This document shows positions 23,102-34,119 of a stretch of 64,000 nucleotides of DNA, one piece after another. The stretch comes from Heliocidaris erythrogramma (Eukaryota; Echinodermata; Echinoidea; Camarodonta; Echinometridae): the NCBI GenBank assembly GCA_025617745.1, contig CM046873.1, positions 31,217,101 through 31,281,100 on the forward strand, given 5' to 3'. The first letter of the stretch is position 1. Each line of letters begins with the position of its first letter. The notes below the pieces were generated by a model. The model ran no database searches, was not told the origin of the DNA, and saw only the letters and a program-made list of their open reading frames with translations. The position numbers were made by a program, and so were the translations under genes.

Positions 23102-23617
23102 AAAAGTCTATTAACAAAATCCATGAAAATTTCTATGGTGGATTCAAATGAACTGTAATCACAACAAAGTAAATAACAACCGACACTGCACATCGTCAAA
23201 TAATGGAAGTTTGAATCTATATTCCTCTGGCTTCGCTTATTTCGTCCTTGTGCACCATCATGTGCAAATGATCATGGATGGAAGCTGATGTCTTAAAGGT
23301 CATTAAATTCATTACCATTTTGAATCCTGAATAATGAGGCAAGTCCAAGGTTATCTCATACATTACAAAGTATTTTGGAGTCGTATTTTGGAGTCATATT
23401 ATGGAATTACGAACATAAGCTGACATAAAAATACCATTTTACTTGATATTTTGTCTGTCCATGCTTTCGGAGGGCTATTAGCAACATATGGGAACGTATG
23501 GGACAAAATAGCTTGAGTGGATTTTTCCCCATACCATTCATATCCTGAGATGGAAAATCATAATAATACTGGAAGATCATTTTCTCCTCTATTGCACATA
23601 GTTTCTCTATACCCGAA

Positions 23618-23686
23618 TTACGTTAAGGACTGAAAGGTCTTCTCTCCACTTCTTGCAATCATAAGGTCCTCCATGTACTTGATAGC
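23618..23686 (-). CDS. PRELID2: PRELID2 exon 6 with stop codon
   Basis: The acceptor TATATACCAG is followed by AIKYMEDLMIARSGEKTFQS, LT and TAA at 23620-23618. Confidence 0.88.
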   Translation of the reverse strand, partial: AIKYMEDLMIARSGEKTFQSLT

Positions 23687-26600
23687 CTGGTATATAAAAG
23701 ATAAAATGGCATAAATACAAAATAAGTTTCTCTTTTTCCCCATTTTCATTTTGATTACCTCGCTTATAAGTGCATTACATGTATGTCATATCTGTTTATT
23801 CATTGTAATCACAAGTTTTTGTGTAAGAACATGATGTCTTTATTATTATGTAATGTATGGTATTTTTATTAATGGAAATAGAAATAAACGAACGAATGAA
23901 AAAAAGATTAAAAAAGATAGAGTTCAGCTACAAAGGCTCTAAATACCTTCACTTCTCTTCCTCATCTTTGTGACATCCTGGCTTATACATACATCCGACC
24001 ATTCCTCAAAAATCTAATCAATCTACTAAGCCTGAGTCATATCGAATATTTCATAATCCGGGATTCGACGGCTTTGATTTGATCGAATACCGGTGCATCG
24101 ATAAATGATGGGCGGTGAAAACAGAGTTGCACGCAGTGCATGCACCATGCACCGGTGACCAGTCCGCTGGCATCGCGGGCATATGTATGGGCTCTCGCTG
24201 CCAATGGCTAGTAAAAATCACAGCGGACGAGCCAAAATCTTAAGTTTCTAGTCCGTATGGCTAGCCAAAATATCACTCTAGTGTCGCACGAAGCGATGCT
24301 CATTGTCGACACACCCGACAATGATTCAAATTCAAAGAATTAATAATCTTACTTTGTCTTTGGAGAGCTGAATGGAACATGTTTGTTCGATGCAAAAAAA
24401 AAACAATACGAAATAAACTTTTCGTCGCTCATGACTCGACTTCATTCAGCTTCAGATCATTCAGAAGTAATTGCCAATTTGATGAGAGTGTGATATTAGT
24501 TATTGCGAATTAAGTAGGAACACTCGTACTCATGCCCGTATTTATCATGTTCAATTATACAATTGTCAAATTGACAATGCAGAGAGAGTGCAAGAATATT
24601 ATCGTAAACTTCAGTTCGTAACGACAAAACAATTTTTCCATAGAGAAAGCACAGGTAAAGCGCGACGTCCTCCGCGAGCGAATTAGCGAAAGTTAGCCAA
24701 CAGTTTTAAGTCGCCTTCACGTTCTCTGCTAGTATATACGTTATGTAGTATGTACGTTACAGAGATTCTTTTTTATTTGCTTTTTCCATGGTGGCTACGG
24801 TATATACATGTATGTAGTCAAAAATCTGGCGGACTACAAATCGATGCACCGGATTTGCCAAAACGAATTCGGGATTCGATGTCTTCGATCGAACACCGGC
24901 TAACCAATCGATTTGACTCAGGCTTACAATCTACCAATCAATCAATCCATCATTTTATGAAAGGTGTTAGTGATTACCCTCATTCCATTCCTCTTGGCTA
25001 CTCCGTGTAGGAAGAGTTCAGCTACACGCCCTAAGGCTCCAAACACCTTGATATCCACCCCTCCTCTTTGTGACATCATCGTCCTGTCGGATGAAGTTTG
25101 AAGGAAACACCGGTTACATCAAAACAACAAAGTGGTTCAAATGACTTGAATTTCTTAATAACTTCATTCATACAGGACACATGGTTTCGAAACTTAAAGT
25201 TATAGCGAGCTTCGTGGTTAACTCCGGAAGTAGATACTGCCGATTGTGTGTATAGTACACATCCTGAGTTAATAATTCGCGCGAAGGGTACGACCCGGAA
25301 ATTTAACATGAACAGCGAGGTCATTCCTAACTACAAGCTTGCGAAACTTAAGTTTATTACGCTCACATGGGCCGAGACTTCGACGGAGGACCCCCCGCTG
25401 CTCGTGTTTAAGGGCTTAACCACGAGCTCGCTTGTGGTTCTAGAACCATGAGTAAACTTAAAGTTTCGAAACCACGAGTCTGTTCATACGGTCCTAAACT
25501 GCAAGATAACTTCAAGTTAACTTAAAGATTTGAAACTACAAGCGAAACTTAAAGTTTAACTCCCATCGTGTGAACAAGACTGTTGTTTGTAGGCTTATAC
25601 CATTTATCATGTCTGTATGTACATGTAAGTTCATTTCAACTATCTTCCATTTTGGATTCATTTCTAACATTAATGAAGGCGAAAAGAAGTGCAAGAGCTA
25701 CAGAAACTACATTATCAGGAAGATTACCTTCGTAGTAAAGAAAATATTACAATTTTCTGATGACTAAGATATGGTGGGGTAAAAACAACAACAGTACATT
25801 GCAAATTTGAGAGCATTAATAATCTTTATGTTCCCACAAACCTGTTTGGTATGCAAGTGCAATTCTTGGTCAGAACTGCATGTATTAACCCTTTGTATTC
25901 TGTATAATTTTAACTGAGATTGTTTCATTTATGTTTCATTTATGATCCATTTATTGTCCCCTTAAAACCCCAAATAGTCCCCATGTGGGTTACAACTCCT
26001 TTCAGGACAGGAATTATTTAAGGGCTAAATTGATCACATTTCGTTCTTCAAATTGGCAACACTAATATTTTTCTTTTAGTGCTACATGGTTCTAATAAGG
26101 TGTAATGTCTTTGAAAACAATATACAGGGCTACAAATTTTGTTGACAAGTTGAAAAAATTCCCAAATTCGATAAAAAATAATGATTTTTAACCTCTCAAT
26201 GTGTTGCCATTTTTGGCATTTTAAAGTTTATTCTCGTTTTAAAAATTCCTGGCATCAAACGCAATATGGTCTTGCAACATAGTCTTGGACATAGTATGTG
26301 TAGAATCTTTTGCTCTTTCCACTCATTCATCTGGTTTAGTTTTTAAAGCTCTGAATCAAAAGTTATTGAGCCAAACCACAAAATGTGGTCAATTGTCTTG
26401 AAAGGGTTAAGAACTACAGCTTTAGCAGGTCTAGCCTTTTGACAAGGCCCTCGTGACTTGGCTATTTTTCTCGGCAAGTAAGCTAGTAGTGGCTGCGTAA
26501 ATACGGCGAACGCGCGATCGAGCGACGTGAGTCTGATGGCCTTTTGGAACCTGGCCTGTATTTCTTATGTTATCCTTTGTTCCTAGCGAGGATCTGCTAC

Positions 26601-29600
26601 CTTATAGGTAGGAGCCAATCAGCAAACGTATCTTCGCATGACGTCAGCATACATTTAGTATGCAAATTCGCCTTCATCTCGAGCTAGCGCGGCCCGTGCA
26701 AGCTACTAGTACATCAATCATGGAAAGCAAGCCCCGCAGATACCGTTGTGATTGGTCGATAATCCTCGGTAGGCGTGTTAGCATACGAATGTCAACTCGT
26801 GAATAATTCATATCGGACGATGGAAATCCAGGTTCCAAAAGGCCTCGCGACTAAAGTCGCTCGATCGCGCGTTCACCCGGGCCGTGTTGATTCTTTTCGT
26901 CGCCGGCTAGTCTCATCTCAGGCACAGCATGACGAGGAAAATAGCCAAGTCACGAGGCCTTGTAAAAAGGCTATAGTAGGTCTTACCAGTGATGCGAGTC
27001 CTTGCTCCTCTGTAGCTCAGATTCCTCCCAGGCCTGAGCGTACTCATACCACGTTACATTCCTGCTCTTGATCTTTAACATCTCCTCCTGGTGGTGATAC
27101 CAGCACTCTTCTTCCAACAGAACCGCATCTTTGTTGAAAACTGGTATCTAGGAAAAGCATAACATGGAAACTATCACTGATCTGTCTACTTCCTGAGAGC
27201 CAGAATAGCGTTTAGTCCTATCCTCCAAGACATAATTAAAGATTAAGTTGGGCAATCCTAGGTTTTAGCGGTCTAAATTATTTTAGGTTGCTAACTAGGG
27301 TTAGGGTTAGGGTTAGGGCATAGACGAGCTGAAGTTAGCAACCTAAAATAAGTTTAGACCGCTAAAACCCAGGATCGCCTAAAGTTGTGTTCTGGGGGGT
27401 GTTTCATAAAGCTGTTCGTAAGTTACGCACAACTTTACACACGACTGGTATCAGTTCTTCGTCGCAGTTATGGCCCATGTGAACGGAATAAACTTTAAAA
27501 TTTTTGCGGGTCATACCCTTCACACAATCGGTAGTATCTACTTCCAAGGTTAACCACGACGATCGCTCTGCTTGTAGTTTCAGCTCGTTGTTTCAGGCTC
27601 ATGTGAACCCTCGTTGTGGTTAGGGAGTCGTGGTTTTGTTAACTTAAAGTTTTGAAACCACAAGTCCCGTATGAACTTAGCTATTATCTGCTACTTTATT
27701 ATAAACCAGCACTCTAGCTGTCAAAAACAATATTCAGGGTAAAAGAATGACAGTAGGGATCTTCACTTTATATAAGTGTTCACACATAAAAGACAAAAAC
27801 AAAATCTTTTTGATATTAATTTGACGTAAAAAACTTTGCATGACCTATATGTTCTGATACAGCAATCAATTTTCCTAATATTCAGTGAATAATTATTTTT
27901 CTATCCGTCATGCACATCTGTGAACAAGTTACCAGTTTCTCAAAAAAAAGAAGATTTTTTGGCTTGCCTTTTTGAGGATGGATGGCATAATATTTCTGCA
28001 GACCATAATTCTTTTCCAATATTCCACATCATCTTTAGGATCTAAAATGAACAAACAAACAAACAAACAGAGACAAATTAGGGTAGAACAAAATATTACT
28101 GAGAAAATGTTATAAAATATTGAAGTGATAATACTACACTAAAAATTAAATATGACAGGGAAAATAAATGACCTGAAATTTCAATAATATCTAAAAAGTC
28201 AATATAAAAAACTTTGATGTTTACATTTTTCTTGAAGACGTTTTTTTTGCCAATCGGTATAAAGGACATGGAAAAGTGTCAGCAGTCTTGTGTTTAAACA
28301 CTGATAAATATTTATAGTCAACTTGGCAATAAAAATTATGTCAACGTAATGTTCCTGTGGAAAATACTTTTTGCTAGTGGCCAAGAATGATTTTCTTTGA
28401 GAGGCAGCATACTGCTCCAAACTCATCCACTTCAACTTTGACACAAGCAGGGACAGGCCTATAGTCTTATCAAACAAATCATTTAATCCTTTTTTTCTTA
28501 CCACGATGATATTCCTCCAGTCTCACTTCTAGGACATCCATCTTCTTGTTTGGGTACTACGGGAAAGAAAATTTGGAATACATCAGTTCATTCATAGCAA
28601 ATAAAATTAATCAAAATCTATAGAATATAATAGTCTACAAATACAATGTATATTAGGTTCACACTGATAGATAATTGTGGCATATTATTTGTAAAATGAT
28701 CAGTACATAGTAAAATGATCAGTACATAGTAAATTATACAACCCGTTGATAATTAGACTAGATTGTAAAACCAGAACTTTTGCGAATTTCACGAGACTCA
28801 GATTTGCAAAGTTTCATGCCACACAATCATTGAATCATAATAGACTTAACACTAAATTTTTGACAATCGCAATAATTTCTTACTTTAAAAATGGCGAAAG
28901 TTCCTATGTTTTTTACAGTAGATCTATGCATAGTTCTAATTTTTGAAAGGCTTTTACTGTGCAGAGGGGTTTAGCTCTCTTCAAAATTTTACAAAAATGT
29001 GATCAATGGTTGCTTTTCAAATGTCTGCACTACATTAAATGTCTATTATTTCACAAAATACTGTGTACAAAACTTGTAGGAAATTTATTACCATTTCTTA
29101 GGATACCAAACATTATTACTTTACCCAACTTTGTGCATATAAAGAATTATTGAAAATTACATTTGAGTTTCCTTTTGTCTATTATTTTGTGGTTTCTCAT
29201 TTGTTTACTATCGTTTAATGATGAAATACGATATTATCTGTTTAGTAATCTGCAATTTTCTCTGAAAGTTTCTATGGTAGCAATAATTATATTTTTAATG
29301 CTTGATTTATGCTCAAAATCTTGATATGTATTTGACCACCATACCGTATACCTTTCCTGTGGTCGAGCTATTGGTGAATGAAAATGACAAGTCTATCTGT
29401 CACATGTGACATCCACACTGAAAGAGTTAATGTCTACAGACTCTACACCCACCCTGACTCACTTTACTCCGCTGGAGTGTTGACCTGTTGAACTGTACTA
29501 CATCAGAATACATGTAAATTTTAACCAAACAATCTTGTAATGTTAGATATTTCTCATACTTGATAGGCTTTCATTGCTGAAATGTTCTACAGCCTTATAT

Positions 29601-30050
29601 TGTAATAATAAACACAATAAATATTTTCTGTTTTAACTTTTATTGCTAGTAAGTAGTAGTAGGCATAGTAGTTTTATCACAAGTAAGTAGCTCACAGTTT
29701 AATAATAATATCAAGACAATTTAATTTCATCAAAAACTAAGCATTGTGAAAAAATTAAATCTTTGTTTTCCTTTCACGATAGGAAACTAAAAAAATCTCT
29801 TTCAAAACAAAGTCTAACTCAGTCAAATCTCACTGAACTGTATTAATACTAGTGTTGTTATTGTTAAACTAAACTTTGTAATAAATAGAAACAATTTTTT
29901 TTTCTTCATTAAGTCTACACTATAATTATAATTAAATGGCTTTTTGAGGTCAAAGAATGAAATATAGATCTCTACCTTGGTTAGATGGGTATCGATCACA
30001 AGATCCAGAGGAAATTTGTAGACATGATTTAGCACCACCTCGAAGACCAT
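23618..30050 (-). CDS. PRELID2: PRELI domain-containing protein 2 gene, six exons
   Basis: PRELI/MSF1-domain proteins bind and move phospholipids, best known for phosphatidic acid and phosphatidylserine transfer in the mitochondrial intermembrane space. The exact ligand of PRELID2 is not established. Minus-strand exons at 29976-30050, 28502-28556, 27968-28041, 26987-27147, 24978-25083 and 23618-23686 total 540 nt (179 residues plus stop). All phases join exactly. The product follows human PRELID2 (about 189 residues): HVYKFPLDLVIDTHLTKYPN near residue 10, RIMVCRNIMPSILKK near 55-68, LLEEECWYH near 78-86, VTWYEYA near 99-105, and a C-terminal helix KRNGMRAIKYMEDLM. The first Met matches the family start. 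Five exons have ordinary splice sites, and the intron after exon 3 has a GC donor. No break is seen, so the gene looks intact. Confidence 0.92.
23920..23981 (-). pseudogene. Decayed duplicate of PRELID2 exon 5
   Basis: Read on the minus strand, ATGTCACAAAGATGAGGA and TGTAGCTGAACTC match exon 5 (ATGTCACAAAGAGGAGG and TGTAGCTGAACTC) in the same order. The exon frame has an early TGA and a deletion of about 8 bp near GGAGCC. It lies in intron 5 on the far side of a hAT-like insertion. Confidence 0.65.
24027..24926. mobile_element. 900-bp hAT-like TIR element
   Basis: It starts TAAGCCTGAGTCATATCGA and ends TCGATTTGACTCAGGCTTA, which are inverted. The flanking 8-bp CAATCTAC at 24019-24026 and 24927-24934 is an exact direct repeat, the target-site length of hAT transposons. 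No transposase frame is visible, so it is a non-autonomous member in PRELID2 intron 5. Confidence 0.85.
24978..25083 (-). CDS. PRELID2: PRELID2 exon 5
   Basis: It encodes TMMSQRGGVDIKVFGALGRV through HGVAKRNGMR. The acceptor is CATCCGACAG and the donor GTAATC, a weaker match. A decayed copy of this exon lies at 23920-23981. Confidence 0.88.
25964..26410 (+). repeat. Dispersed repeat, inverted copy at 43418-43815
   Basis: About 400 bp match the reverse complement of 43418-43815, including GTTATTGAGCCAAACCACAA and TTCAAATTGGCAACAC. The family is not recognised. Confidence 0.7.
26434..26971. mobile_element. 538-bp TIR element flanked by TA
   Basis: GCCTTTTGACAAGGCCCTCG at the left matches the reverse complement of the right end, which runs CGAGGCCTTGTAAAAAGGC. 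The inverted homology extends inward more than 100 bp, including CGCGCGATCGAGCGAC. A TA lies on each side, consistent with Tc1/mariner-type insertion. Confidence 0.75.
26987..27147 (-). CDS. PRELID2: PRELID2 exon 4
   Basis: It encodes IPVFNKDAVLLEEECWYH through LQRSKDSHH and a split Trp codon. The acceptor is CTTTTCCTAG and the donor GTAAGA. A TIR element (26434-26971) ends only about 15 bp beyond the donor. Confidence 0.9.
27148..27967. other. PRELID2 intron 3
   Basis: This is the GC-AG intron. It holds the telomere-like loop element at 27251-27372 and segments related to repeats in intron 4. Confidence 0.8.
27251..27372. repeat. Inverted repeat with (TTAGGG)n-like loop
   Basis: GGTTTTAGCGGTCTAAATTA at the left is repeated inverted as TTTAGACCGCTAAAACC at the right. 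Between the arms lies TAGGGTTAGGGTTAGGG (about 27296-27318), the vertebrate and echinoderm telomere repeat. Confidence 0.8.
27968..28041 (-). CDS. PRELID2: PRELID2 exon 3 (GC donor)
   Basis: It encodes DPKDDVEYWKRIMV through MPSILKK. The acceptor is TTCATTTTAG. The exon must end before GCAAGC, because reading on leads to a stop after about ten unmatched residues, while the next exon joins in frame from here. Confidence 0.85.
28502..28556 (-). CDS. PRELID2: PRELID2 exon 2
   Basis: A 55-nt exon encoding YPNKKMDVLEVRLEEYHR. The acceptor is TTCTTTCCCGTAG and the donor GTAAGA. The YPN motif is typical of PRELI domains. Confidence 0.9.
28557..29975. other. PRELID2 intron 1
   Basis: AT-rich non-coding DNA with no repeat family that I recognise. 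Confidence 0.75.
29976..30050 (-). CDS. PRELID2: PRELID2 exon 1 (start codon)
   Basis: The ATG at 30050-30048 starts MVFEVVLNHVYKFPLDLVI, matching the VHQVYKYPFEQV start of the human protein. It ends in phase 0 at HLTK before GTAGAG. Confidence 0.9.
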
Positions 30051-31538
30051 CTTCTTGTTCGAATTCCAACCAACCACTAACACCGATGACCAGCGAGATT
30101 TGTAGAGCGATCACGCCGAAACCTCGGGGTGTACGGTATGTCGCCGTCCAGCGAGTGCAGAGCTAGAGCGAGTGTTAAGCTGGGAAAGTGGGATTCCTCG
30201 CCCTCGGACATTATATATTTTCTACTTTTGGAGAGGAGCTGCCCTGACTGAGCACCTGCAACTACCCACTTGGAAATGTTCAAATCACGCAAACATACAA
30301 ATCAAAATAAAATTCAGTAGATACATACATGTACCATGGCATAACAAATAAGTGTTGTGTATAAAAATTGTCCGGCCGCTCACGTTCTGAAAATAGGAGG
30401 TGCATGTTTCGTAATATTTGATAAAACTACGGAACGCTCTTCGCGCACAATATAAAAATATACAGTAAAAATAATATGTATAGGTCAATTGTGGATTCCC
30501 CCGGTTACAAGGCAGGGGGAAAGGGGGGGGGGGGGGGGGGAGGTGGGAGGCGATAACTCTTTCACCACCTCGGAAAAGAAGAAGAAGAATGAATGAATGA
30601 GGAAGAAAAGAAGAAAGAAGAAGAAGAAAGAATGATAGAAAGAGAAAAGACTGACATAAAAAAATGAAAGAAAGAAAAAGAAGAAAAAATAAGTCGGCAT
30701 TCTAATAAACATACTGCATATATTTTACAAGGTGCTATGATTCATCCAAAGTCCTTTGTTCTCTGTTTTAATTATATTTGACAAAAATATACATGTACAT
30801 AATTATATACATGTATACCTTTGTTGCAATCTTTCAAATAAATAAACTAAGTGAAAAAGATTATTTCTTTTTTACATTTCAATCCCATTCCCCACTGATT
30901 ACATTAAGCACAAAAATAATAAAGTGAACCAAAGTATGATATGAAGTCAGGACGTACATTATTTATTATTGAAATCAACTGAAGATATTCACAATCTGCA
31001 AAATGTATTTTTTTAAAAGTTTGCAGTCAAAATTGGCAAGTGGCAAGAATAGTAGTGTTTGAAAAACCATGTGGCCTTTTCTGATAGTAGACCTACATTA
31101 TTAAAGATTTACTGAACTGTACAGATTTTAATCTAAGTTGAATAGGACATAGAAGGAGCTAGTTAATGCATGTAATTATTCTATATGAAGTACATGTATT
31201 CAAACAAAAATAGAAAAGAACTACTGTACATTGCACAAGGATGTAAATCTGGAACAAGTACAGTTGAACATTATTATAAACTCCCATTATAACAATGTTG
31301 TAACACTATTAATGTTCCATTAAAAAAAAGGGATTTATATTATACATGCACTTGTATATATGTTAGTTTAAAAAATATGATCCTGATTAGGTACTATTGG
31401 ATCATATGCCTAGAATAATGTGAAAGTGTTCCCTGACAATTTACAAGCATGCATAATCAACCAGTGTTAATCGGGATCTGTAATTAAATCATTTACAATG
31501 CATACTCAGGCCCCTGGGAGCCAGGGGTGCTGCAGCAC
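30051..31538. other. DNA upstream of PRELID2
   Basis: It should hold the PRELID2 5' UTR and promoter, but no core promoter element stands out. It includes a G18 run at 30523-30540 and a purine-rich tract at 30571-30690. The rest is AT-rich. Confidence 0.5.
30523..30540. repeat. G18 homopolymer in a G-rich patch
   Basis: Eighteen G preceded by a G5 block and followed by GGTGGGAGG. It could form a G-quadruplex on this strand. Confidence 0.85.
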
Positions 31539-31861
31539 CAAGGTTGCCACATCTAGCATAATTTTGACCCTCTTGGAATCTAGCATTATTCCTGGCATAA
31601 TTTGGCCAAATCTAGCACATTTTCAGTAGGATCTAGCATAATTCTGAATTTTGGACTTTAAATAGAGAATTTGCTTTTAAGAACAGATATCTAAGGCTGA
31701 TCTAAGAAACTAAGGCTGAGGACCTTTTTTTTTTTTTTTTGCTTGTCAGAGAATTTTGGACTGAAAATCGTTCCCAGACGCCTGAGTTACGCTTCAAATG
31801 GATCTAGCATAATTTGGGAGGAGACTTGGCATAATTCCGATTTTTAGCTGTGGCAACACTG
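31539..31861. mobile_element. 323-bp hAT-like MITE
   Basis: It starts CAAGGTTGCCACA and ends TGTGGCAACACTG, which are inverted ends of the CAG...CTG type. The 8-bp TGCAGCAC repeats on both sides (31531-31538 and 31862-31869). The interior repeats TCTAGCATAATTT several times. Confidence 0.8.
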
Positions 31862-31902
31862 TGCAGCACCCCTAGAAGGCTGACGGTGCTGTTGGGGGTG
31901 CT

Positions 31903-32010
31903 GTAGCGGCTTTTGCTAAACAGTCGGGTAACGTCGCGTCGCGTTGGTAGAAATTTTCGAACATTTTTCAGGAAGGTGTCTTCAAGGGGACAAATTAAAA
32001 AAGAGTCCAT
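31903..32010 (-). pseudogene. Short conserved frame at the outer edge of the left arm
   Basis: The minus strand encodes MDSFLICPLEDTFLKNVRK and continues FLPTRRDVTRLFSKSR. The same frame occurs at the outer edge of the right arm (42717-42826) with a Leu-to-Ser change. It is conserved in frame between the arms but unrecognised. Confidence 0.4.
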
Positions 32011-32160
32011 CTCAGTATGATTTTTCCCGTTTTCAGGCTAAAAACGACAAACAAGGGAATAAAGAAAACAATAGAAGGATAATGCAAAGAAAAACATGAA
32101 CTATAAAGAGAGAATTCCCAAAACGAACGCATCTACACTATATACAAATTGTTTTCATAT

Positions 32161-33151
32161 TGTAACGGAATCGACGCTGCTTCCTCCAGCTGCGGTTTCG
32201 GTCAGGATAGCCCGAGCTGAGGACGTGGTACGTTTGGCGGAAATATACCACCTTGTCGAACCTGCTTTCTCTCCAAACCTTGCTTATCTCTGCCTACCGT
32301 CACTACTGCGCTATTTCTGCTAGTTTATTCTTCAGAAGTACGCAGTACCGCACGACCATGTCTAGAAGTACGCAGCACCGCACGACCATGTCCAGAAGAC
32401 TTCAGTACCGCACGACCATGTCCAGAAGACTTCAGTACCGCACGACCATGTCCAAAAGTACGCAGTACCGCACGACCATGTCCAGAAGTACGCAGCACCG
32501 CACGACCATGTCCAGACCTCGTTTTCAGTAGATTGCCATCCACCAGCTTCCCTGCGATGAGGTGCTAAGAAGGCCCGGGCAAAAACCAAGAAATCAATCA
32601 CTGGCGTAGTGATTGAACAATGTACATGTTTCTCGAAATCTTCCAAATCAATAATTGGAAAGACTGTGCAAAACCATCATTTGAATCATTTGGCCCGCAC
32701 ACCAAGCCAGCCTGAAGTATCAGCCACCGTACTATCAGGCTCGGTGAGCGCTGACTTGGCATACAGTGAATGACTCAGCCATAGACCATTTATTCAGCAA
32801 ATACACCATAACATATGCAATCACATGTACAAGAAAAAGTGGTTAATTAAATACACATGCAATAATCAACTCCTATTTTCCTAACTTTCCTTGCTTTGAC
32901 CTAGGCAAATGACCTACCAGATTAATTGGCATAAAATGCTAAATAACTTGGTAACAATCATATAAAGCAAATATAACAACAACAAAAGTTACAGGCTAAA
33001 GTGTAACTAAAACATCATCTTTTCTCAGAAACGTAACATGATCGATCTCACATTTTGATAAAATGTTATTTCAATGCGGTAATCGGCCAAAACAATCATT
33101 TCTATACTAAAACTTAAGCTTTTCTACGAAATTAAACCCAATTTCGTTACA
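32161..33151. mobile_element. 991-bp TIR element inside the left arm
   Basis: The element starts TGTAACGGAAT and ends ATTTCGTTACA, which are inverted ends. ATAT flanks it on both sides (32157-32160 and 33152-33155). The right arm has the uninterrupted site reading TCATATTTTG on the complementary strand near 42562, which supports a later insertion. It contains a 30-bp tandem repeat. No transposase frame was recognised. Confidence 0.75.
32337..32516. repeat. Six tandem copies of a 30-bp unit
   Basis: The unit includes CCGCACGACCATGTCCAGA and comes in two alternating forms (AGTACGCAG or AGACTTCAG starts). As 30 is a multiple of three, several frames stay open through it. It lies inside the 991-bp TIR element. 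Confidence 0.9.
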
Positions 33152-34119
33152 ATATTTTGGGTTAATGTATGCCGACATCTTTGACTCGTGTCTTGAAGAT
33201 GTCGATCGATGGTAGTCAGTAGACGTAAGTAAAGGTAACAAAACTAGATTAAATTAATTGTAGCTACTAACAGACTAATATAATGCTTACCTGTCACCAT
33301 CTTCCCCTGACCCTGAGGCTGAGCTTGAACTTGAAGCCATCGTGCGATGATACACCATCCCGGTGGCCTGTACTTTTAGTCCAGGCTAGAGGTCACATGA
33401 CCTTGTTTTTTTATATATACAATGTTTTTTGGTGGTTTCTTGTCAATTCGAGGGTGCTGATTCCAAATCTGAATGATGCCACTCGCGTAACCTTGAGCGT
33501 TTTCCGCAAATTGGCAAAATCCAAGATGGCCGCCAAAAATGGGAATTTGACCCTGATAATCACAATTACTTGCATTTTATGACGAATTATTATATTTAAC
33601 TTCATACATTTTTGTTCCTTGAGTTATTTAATATGCAAATACAGGTCAATTTTCATTTTTAGTAGATATGTATGGTAATTAGGGCGCAATTTCAATTCAA
33701 AATGGCCGCCGTTCATATAATACTGTACAATATGAAAGCAATCAATATGCATAGAAATATGAAATTATTTTACTGTTTTTCTTACCTCACACCGACACTC
33801 TTATCGAGTTTCCCAAGCTGATTACAATTATCAAGGCTCCACTTACATAAGGCTGTTCTTTTTAAATGCGAAAATCCAAAATGGCCGCCCAAATTATGAT
33901 TACCACAAAGAACCTCCAAATAGACACATTTGACCATTTGTTGCGTTTTCGAACATCCTAAGCTTCATTTGCTTTATAATGAATCTAATCAAATAAAATG
34001 TCCTTTGGACTTAAATCAAATATACCTGTGATAAGGGCATAAATTGAGCACCTAAATGGAAACAGTGTAAAATATGTTACACATCACTAACAAATCAAAG
34101 TGAAAGGCACGTCTTTCAG

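Larger units (their letters stand above)
25084..26986. other. PRELID2 intron 4
   Basis: It contains a dispersed repeat at 26000-26410, a TIR element at 26434-26971, and repeated AACTTAAAGTTTCGAAACCA-like phrases near 25190-25560 that also occur in inverted form in intron 3 around 27420-27670. Confidence 0.75.

Noticed and set aside
26775-27071. 98-codon plus-strand frame
   Set aside because: It runs through a TIR element and the antisense of PRELID2 exon 4.
27296-27318. Telomeric repeat as a chromosome end or fusion site
   Set aside because: Only about three units, inside a small inverted repeat and flanked by normal intron DNA.
28199-28504. 101-codon minus-strand frame overlapping the PRELID2 exon 2 donor
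   Set aside because: It is intronic and AT-rich, and the real exon uses another boundary and frame.
30077-30292. Minus-strand frame upstream of PRELID2 exon 1 (MSEGEESHFPS...)
   Set aside because: It is out of frame with the PRELID2 start, ends at a stop just before it and matches no known protein. It is at most a 5' UTR frame.
32337-32516. Regular 30-bp repeats resembling a CRISPR array
   Set aside because: The units are contiguous tandem copies without spacers, in a eukaryotic transposon.
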